NCBI RefSeq assembly: GCF_017562075.2
Contig: NC_054084.1
Location: forward strand, 4,002,501-4,066,500
Source of the DNA: Anopheles merus
Lineage: Eukaryota > Arthropoda > Insecta > Diptera > Culicidae
Length of the DNA: 64,000 nt
Direction of reading: 5' to 3'
Shown here one piece after another: positions 57,121-64,000 of the stretch. How positions within the stretch are numbered: position 1 is the first letter of the stretch; each line of letters begins with the position of its first letter. The translations under genes were made by a program, and so were the position numbers. The notes beneath the pieces were generated by a model. That model was given only the letters and a program-made list of their open reading frames with translations. It ran no database searches and had not been told where the DNA came from.

Positions 57121-59216
57121 CTGCAAAAGTGCAAGGAAAGCATGTAGAATTAATAAAGGGAAGTGATTGAGAGCTGTAACACTAAACTATCTCCGACAAG
57201 TTTTGTAATTTTTCCCCATTTGCGTGCTACGCCAGACAATAGCCTGCCTGCCGACGGCGCATACAGCGGAACTATTTCACATTAATGGCCCACCCGAGCG
57301 CGATTACCGCTACTCATAATTCAGCATTAAGCTTAATGTGCTTTAAAAACTCGCACATTAAGATTCTTGTGCCGTGGTATTTATTTCATTTACTATCTTC
57401 GTGGCTGTAGGGCATGGCCACCCACCCAGCCACATATGCCACCGCGGGGTAAGCACGAAGCCATAGGGCAGCAGAAATACGTGCCGTTTTTTAACTACAA
57501 ACAACATAAACCACGACCCAGGGCGAGGATGCAAATATCACAACATTACAAAACAAAAACAAGAAACGTTTAAAAAAGGGAACGAGCCATCCCTTCCAAC
57601 AGTCTGGTTATTACCATATCACCCGCCATTTCGGTCCTGGGAACCATTTCACACCGGTCGGGGCCAGCCCCGTGCGCGACAATTATCGCCCAAGAATTAT
57701 GAGGCGTTAGTGTGTTGGCCGCTTAATGCGACAGTAAGCTGCTATAAAATAAATTTTAATCCGCTCAAATTGCATCCGCCGGTGGCTTGTGCAGTTCTTT
57801 TTTCGCCACTTTTTCCCCATCACTGCTCCGCCTCTTCTCTTCTGTGTTGATACTGCTGCTGCTTCTGCTGCCTTTCGGTGGCTTAATCTCGGTGCTTCAC
57901 CATCTTGCTGGCGCAGTTTGTTCGCTGTTGGTGGACTGTTATTTTATCGTGCCGGAATCAGCGCCGGTTGTGGCGAGCGATTCCAATAGACAACTCAATA
58001 GCTGCAAAGCTGCAATTTTCGGGGTCTGAAATTATCACAAACACTCCTTCTTTCCCCCATAAATCAACTGATAAATGATGTTACTTCCCCCGAATAAAAA
58101 CGAAAACAAAGTGGCACTAAAGAAAAAGGCACGCGTTGGTAAAACAGGTCACTTGGATCGTACCGGTTCACAGCTAACAATGTTGCTAATGTAGTGCGAT
58201 CGTAGCATGCTGAGGAGGGAGGTAAATTTTCCCGTCAATTAACAGGCGCACGCGGTCGTCGGTTCGCGGCGTGCGTTTTGTCATCCACCACCCACGTGGT
58301 TAGCGCGCACGCAAGAGAAGATGGGAGCGCAAGAGCGAACGGGCGCGCGCGAAAAAGCACATTAGACACGGACCGGTGAAAAGCAGCATTGTGCGTTGTA
58401 AAATCGTTTACTTTAACCTTTTCACCAGCTCCATTCAGCGCTTTAGTTTATTCCGTTCGCGGTCCAAATCGTACAGCTTCCGGCCGGCGTCTAAAAAAAA
58501 ACCACGCAGTCACGCTGTTTTTGTTGGTTGGCTGTTGTGTGCGTGTGTGTGAGTTTCTTTTTTCAATTTACGCAGTGAAAAGTGAGCATGCCAGGGGGGG
58601 GGGATAAAAAGTGAAATAAAGAAAAAAAAAACCATCGCGGGCATATAAATCACTCTGCCAAAAGCTGTGCGGAAAACTGGGTAACTTCCGAAGCTTCAAC
58701 AACACCTTGGGGACGGGGGATAGGGAAACAGAAAAAAAAACGTGGCGACATTTAATGATGCATACTCTCACAGCCCCTCTCGGTTGGTCCCAGGCCCGGT
58801 GGCACTATTTGTGCAGACTTTGGGGCGCCGGACGTCGCGCACTGTTCTTTTCGCCCTTTTCCCACTGTGAGTGTAACGGTGTTTGGAATTAATTTTCCTC
58901 CCGCGTGTTGGTTGGATAGGAAGAGATTTGTTTCCCAACGTTCGTGTTTGGACACGAGTTTCTGGTTGAAGCAAACATTAACAATAGCACGAAGGCACGA
59001 AAGCAGGGTGATGAGATGGGTGGAGGGGAAGTAAAAATGTTTTTATCTAATTAAATGCACTAAACGGGATCAGGCCGGGTGGCGAGTATGGACGACCATG
59101 CTGTGTTTGTCATCGTGATGGAAAATAATTGTTCATCCAAAGGACACGGTTAAGCAAAATGGTGAAGAAAATCGTATCAATCCTGAAACTCGGTTCGCAA
59201 TTGCGTGTGTGAGAGA

Positions 59217-59222
<6 letters not shown>

Positions 59223-59253
<31 letters not shown>
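59223..59253 (+). repeat. (GA)n microsatellite
   Basis: About 15 uninterrupted GA units in noncoding sequence. Confidence 0.95.
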
Positions 59254-59255
<2 letters not shown>

Positions 59256-62200
59256 TGTATTAAAGCCTCCAATCCCTACCGGTAACACCCTTTTTCCTGG
59301 GCCAGACACCGTTTGCAGCCTCCCGGTACCCGGTAAGATAATAATAACAATTCACCAGAAAATTGAGAGATAATCCGATTAAATTTAATAAACATCGATG
59401 GAAAGGTTGGAAGCGAGGAGGAGTGCGCTTAAAGGGATGAAACCGGTTGACACCGCGATGACGGTGAATCGGAACTAAATGTGTTCACCACAGCACCAAG
59501 AGGACCCATGACAGATGGGAGATGCATCCGCAAGGGGTCACAGGAAAGGGCGAAAAAACGAACGGGATTTTTTAGGAAAACCGGGGGGGGGGGGGGAAAG
59601 GGGACTGAGATTTGGATGCTAATGTGAGGATTATGCAGTTGCGAGTGTGAACAGCTGAAGGAACAATACAACAAAGAAAAACCCCGAATGTGACGAATTT
59701 TAAACTCAAACAAACTGCGCTTGATGAATGTTGATGCGGATAAAGCAAATCAGCGATAAATCGAAAGCGTACACAACAACAAACAACTCAATCACAGGGG
59801 GAATCGGTTTGGGAATCCATTTACGGACAATACTGCGTCTCTATGCGCCGATTGTAGTATAATTGGAATTTGACACATTGAATGAGAAATATTTGAGTTA
59901 ACAAATTTGAAAGAAAATAAATAAGATCGTTAAGGAGGTGAGCTACACATCACTAAGAAATGCAATCGACAATGGGAAGGCACAGTTGGAACAAACAGCG
60001 AGCGTGCGAGAAAAATGCTCAAATTCCAATCCAGCAAAACTGTCGATCAAGAGAATTGATGAATTTGTATTATTTTTTTTTATTCAATCTTCTTCTGCAC
60101 TCTATTCACAAAAATAAGGATGCCATGAAAAAGGACACTTTGCGCCATGGTAACGCGCGCGCGGGTAGTGCTGGATGATGGAAAAGGGAGCATGCTGAGA
60201 AGGTAAATGGATGCCGGAGTGAATAACTACTGCAGCTGAAAAGGAATCCTATTGAAAACGGTTCGATGAAGCATAAGAAACGCGGCCGAGAGCTATTGTT
60301 GTTCCCCATTGGCACTTGCATTTGCCATGCACACACACACACACACACTGTATAGTGTTACGATTGTGTGTATGTGTGTTTCTGCACGGTGCATGCAATA
60401 GTTTCGCTTATCGTAGCTAGAGCATGGGAAGGTATTTCGTAATTGAATTTTTATTCATTATCACATTCATTTGAGTGAAATTTTAGATTATTTTGGAGCT
60501 TTTTCGGGAGTTTTTCTCCTATTTAACCACAGCACGAAAGGGCATACCTTCCCATCAGATAAGCGCCTGCATTTCGGGAACAACAATAGGACTTCATGCT
60601 TGCGCAATTTGCGCAAATCGTTGCGCGTTTTTGCGCTGGTTTCAATTATAACACGCTGACCACACGCCATTATCACTTGGTTCCATTTATGATTGAGTGT
60701 AAATGCAACTCGATAAAAGCAAGATTGGGATTCGTATACGTTTGGCCGTTTTTTGAGACCGGTACGAAGGACAGATGTGAGAACGGACGGCGCTGAATGC
60801 AGGTGAATGCCGGTGAATGCCGGTGAGGCCACGACCACGTTTCCCAGGCTGATAATCTTCCGGAACGGAATCGTTTTACTTCACGCTCACGGTTTGTGTG
60901 TGTGTGTTTTTTTTTTTGCTCGCTTTTCGGTAGATCACTTGCTGTAGTGTAGTGCTGCCGTCGCCCGTCTGTCCATAGAGAAAAGGTGTGAAATACGCTA
61001 TGTTGCGGTGCGAATCATTGTTTTACAGTGAAAATAGAGGGGAGAAGCAGAGGAAGATAACAAAAAAATAATCCCGGCCTTGGTAAGTGAATTCTATGGA
61101 ATCCATTTCCGTCCGTGCAAGAGTAAGCAAATCCGCGGAGGAGAGGAAAGAAATCAACCGAACAAAACAATTGAAATGGAGCTTAACCGTGCATTGTTCA
61201 GAGAGATGAAAACAACAACAGTGTGGAAAAAAGTGGAAAAGAAGAAGCTGAAGAAAAGCCCGGTCGAGGTTGTTTTATTAGAACGTTCTAATAAGATGCT
61301 CGAACAATGCACCGTTTTGTCAACACGGGAGGGATGCGTTGAAGAATAAGGAGTAAGGAACAACACATCGAAGTAAAAGTATAACACAAAAGCAAAACAG
61401 AAAAAAAGGATCCAGAGCAGGTATAAAAGTTCAAATTTACGAGCAAATAAATGAAGCGAGAAGAAATCAAAAAGTAAGTAGTAAAAAAAAGGGAAGAATA
61501 GACAAGGGTACAGGGTAAGCGTGAAAATGCAATAATAGAAAACCAGGAAGCAAGAGCCTTAAAAGCCGAATAAAATCCAAATTAAAGAAGCGAAAGCCGG
61601 GCGGCACACGTTAGTTGACGGCTTTCAAGTAATTGTTCTATTCTTTGAAAGGGAAGCAATATGAGACCGGGTTGTACATGAAAGAATTAAAGTAAAAACA
61701 ATGTAAAAGCCTACCAAATGAATATAAAAAAATAAGGTAAAAACATATCGATTTTAATCATTGTGTAACAGATAAAGGAACTAAACACAGATGGTACCTG
61801 TTAAAATCTCAACTAACAGTTAAGTAAGAAAACCAGACAACGAAAATAGTTCATTCATTCTCAACCATTTGAGCATGGTTCGCGATATTCGACGGGAAAG
61901 TTTATCCTAACTTTTGACACACCAAGTCCACACCATTCGCCGAAAGGTAAGTCGAAGGTAAAATCATCACTTTTGCAACTCTTTTGCAGACGGCTTTTGC
62001 GCAGTCTTTGGTGACGGTCTTTCCCGAACCACGAATGCTTGTGGTGTGGTGATGGTGGTGGACGGTGTGTCTAGTGCTGATGCTAATTTATAATTTAAAA
62101 ACTTTCCTCTCCAACCACCATCGTGGTTCCAAGCGTCTCGTTTCTTATCGGAAACTATCATTTGCATTTATTCCCGAGTTGCATTATTCCCGACCCGCCC

Positions 62201-63223
62201 GACTTTGTTCTTACAATTCACACTTTTGCTTGGAGAGTACTGAGTAGAGTAAGACTGTGTCTTACCACAAAAAAGACTAGACGAGGGATTGCAGCTTAAA
62301 GATTTAAATACGAAATGTCACGCGGGACGGTATTTTGTCTGACTTTCTTGAGCAAACTTCCCATCAGTATCTTCACACACCCGGTCTTCAGGCTCCCAGT
62401 GTGACCGCAGAAATTAGTGGAATGATTAATTACACTGACAGCGATAGCCTCGGACTGCATGGGACGGATCTCTTCGACAGGCGGGCGAACGGTTCCGTGG
62501 CGTCACGGTGGCTCGCATGTGTCGCATTGCTGCGAGCCATGCGATCGCAATGCTGGCGATCGAATTGGACAGACAGCAAAAGCCTCCAAGGCGCCCTCTC
62601 TGGTGCTGTAGCATTTCCTGATGCTGCTTCCCAACTTCATTTTCCCCTCTCTCTCTCAGTTTTCGGCACACAAACACAACCCAAGAGGAGAAATACGCTA
62701 AATCAGATCCTCGTGCGCGGTCGTGCTCTGCTTTAATTAGAATTAATTGCTTAATTTCCTTCAAATCATGGCTCTCCGTGCGAGGAAGGCAGAAGAGGAG
62801 AATTATGGACTGTCAGCGGGAAAATTTATTCCATTCACATAATACATTTCTGCCACGCTGGGGACGTTAAAGTTGCGTTTCTGTGACATGTTTACCCTTA
62901 TGCGAAAGGGCTTGTGCTTAAAAAACAACGCATTGTGGGAAGAATCCTTTCAGCTCTCGTTCTCCTTTTTACGATCGCGTGATTACGAAAAACATGGATT
63001 TTGAATGGTGCGGAGAAAACATAACGCCCCCTTTTTATGTCCATCCAATCCGATGGAATGCGGCGAATGGGCAGAATGGAAAATGATTTTCCATTTTAAT
63101 ATGCATAGATGGTACGGTTTTCGGAAGATAGTTTTTATCCCTTTCGCACCCCCTCCTGTTTGTACCTTTGTGTGTCCGTGTGGCGCTAATGTGCCACTGG
63201 GAAAAACCCGAAATGAGAATGAG

Positions 63224-63263
63224 CGAGAGAGAGAGAGAGAGCGAGAGAGAGAGAGAGAGAGAG
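63224..63263 (+). repeat. (GA)n microsatellite with one GC interruption
   Basis: Two GA runs separated by GCGA in noncoding sequence. Confidence 0.9.
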
Positions 63264-64000
63264 GTTTGGACGAATGTCTGTTTGCTGTAATTTTCCCCCG
63301 TTCGTGTTTTTCCCCCAGCGCCACCCAATGCTAGCGGTCGTGGTTTTGTGAAGGGAGGCAATGAAGGAACGAAAGAGGAGCGCATCTTTTCAATTAATTT
63401 CTTCGTTTAATTAATTTCATTCGGACAGTAGGGTTTGTGCTAGGGAGCGGTCCGATTTGTGGCTTTGCGAATTGTGGGATGCCGCCGGCCGGAGGGGACC
63501 ATGAAAAACCGGACCATGAGAATCGCAACATAAGTGAACTCCGCTGGCAATCATCACCCGGTGGTAGTCGCTGTTGAGCGATTGTTTCTCAACCGCGCTT
63601 CTCAGCGGCATGGGGCCAAATCCAAACACTTTTTTTGGACTTTCGGTCCGATCGCCTTTCACGGTCCACTTTAGTTTGTTGTGTCTGCAATCTATCACAA
63701 GTTTTGCACTTCCGTTTTGCAAACGGTGTGAGTGAGTGGATCGATATGGTCAGCTAACGGAAACGGCTGAAATGGACGTCCGTCCGTCCTTTATTTTGCA
63801 TTAGTCTTCCCGGGATGACCACAACATCTTTTTATGCGGTTTTGCATGCATGTGTTCCCGGTTGTGTCTTGTTGCGGTCTTGTGACGGTTCCTTAGGGTT
63901 GCGGAAAACTGTGCTTAATCTCACGCTTGGAACGCCATATGTTTGCGTAATTAGTCATCCGGTATGAAAATGTAAGAAATTCGATTGAATTGTCCCTGCA

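Larger units (their letters stand above)
57121..64000. other. Probable large intron or 5' flank of the Ryk gene, no supported gene
   Basis: About 6.9 kb with only scattered short frames and simple repeats. I searched the minus strand for the missing Ryk exon (signal peptide and the residues before LSAEIYY, ending one base into a Gly or Arg codon) and did not recognise it. The longest plus-strand frames (about 61080-61349 and 62335-62736) lack coding character and conserved motifs. A poly-G run lies at 59583-59596. Confidence 0.5.

Noticed and set aside
62335..62736. 133-codon plus-strand frame in the last region
   Set aside because: The initiating codon is not ATG, and there are no splice or poly(A) signals and no conserved motif.

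Overview
The window is insect nuclear DNA, almost certainly from a mosquito of the genus Anopheles, An. gambiae complex or a close relative. Short GT-AG introns of 60-100 bp, GC-rich coding exons in AT-rich flanks, and recognisable insect orthologues fit this. The decisive marker is a nested gene at 29676-30128 for anophelin (cE5), the salivary thrombin inhibitor known only from anophelines. No bacterial operon, CRISPR array, virus or rRNA/tRNA gene was seen.

Layout. 1-5.5 kb: the terminal coding exon of an unidentified plus-strand gene, followed by AT-rich UTR-like sequence. 5.5-16.2 kb: a 62-codon minus-strand gene, Miro (+) divergent from it, and Nup154/Nup155 (-) tail-to-tail with Miro. 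17-20 kb: three compact plus-strand genes (unknown 193 aa; sepiapterin reductase; acidic membrane-anchored 159 aa protein). 20.8-22.6 kb (-): two ribosome genes, RpS27A (ubiquitin fusion) and NSA2. 24-33 kb (+): cyclin K, then the 14-exon WDR7/rabconnectin-3B gene, whose intron 10 holds anophelin on the opposite strand. 37-38.4 kb: a secreted DUF4773 protein (+). 39.8-42.2 kb: a nine-exon PWWP/integrase-binding-domain protein of the LEDGF/JASPer type (-), followed by a pogo-like MITE. 44.9-49.8 kb: Cullin-1 (+). 51.8-53 kb: TMA7 (+) and dynactin p25 (-), with converging, probably overlapping 3' ends. 54.7-57.1 kb (-): the 3' part of a Ryk/Derailed receptor; its 5' exon lies outside the window or was not recognised. 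57.1-64 kb holds no gene I can support and is probably its first intron or 5' flank.

Most genes are unrelated housekeeping functions: mitochondrial transport, nuclear pore, ribosome, SCF ligase, dynactin, V-ATPase regulation, transcription elongation. I found no multi-gene undescribed system. The most unusual signals are: (1) after the conserved stop of the Ryk kinase the same frame stays open for 66 codons, meets a UGA-C stop, then stays open another 134 codons, a candidate double stop-codon readthrough; (2) the anophelin gene nested antisense in a WDR7 intron, next to two exons that could be skipped in frame; (3) a likely GC-AG intron in the PWWP gene; (4) a 69-bp stop-free, frame-preserving intron in dynactin p25; (5) a degenerate P-loop in the second GTPase domain of Miro. 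Exon boundaries were read by eye from splice consensus and homology; in every complete gene model the summed exon length is a multiple of three.
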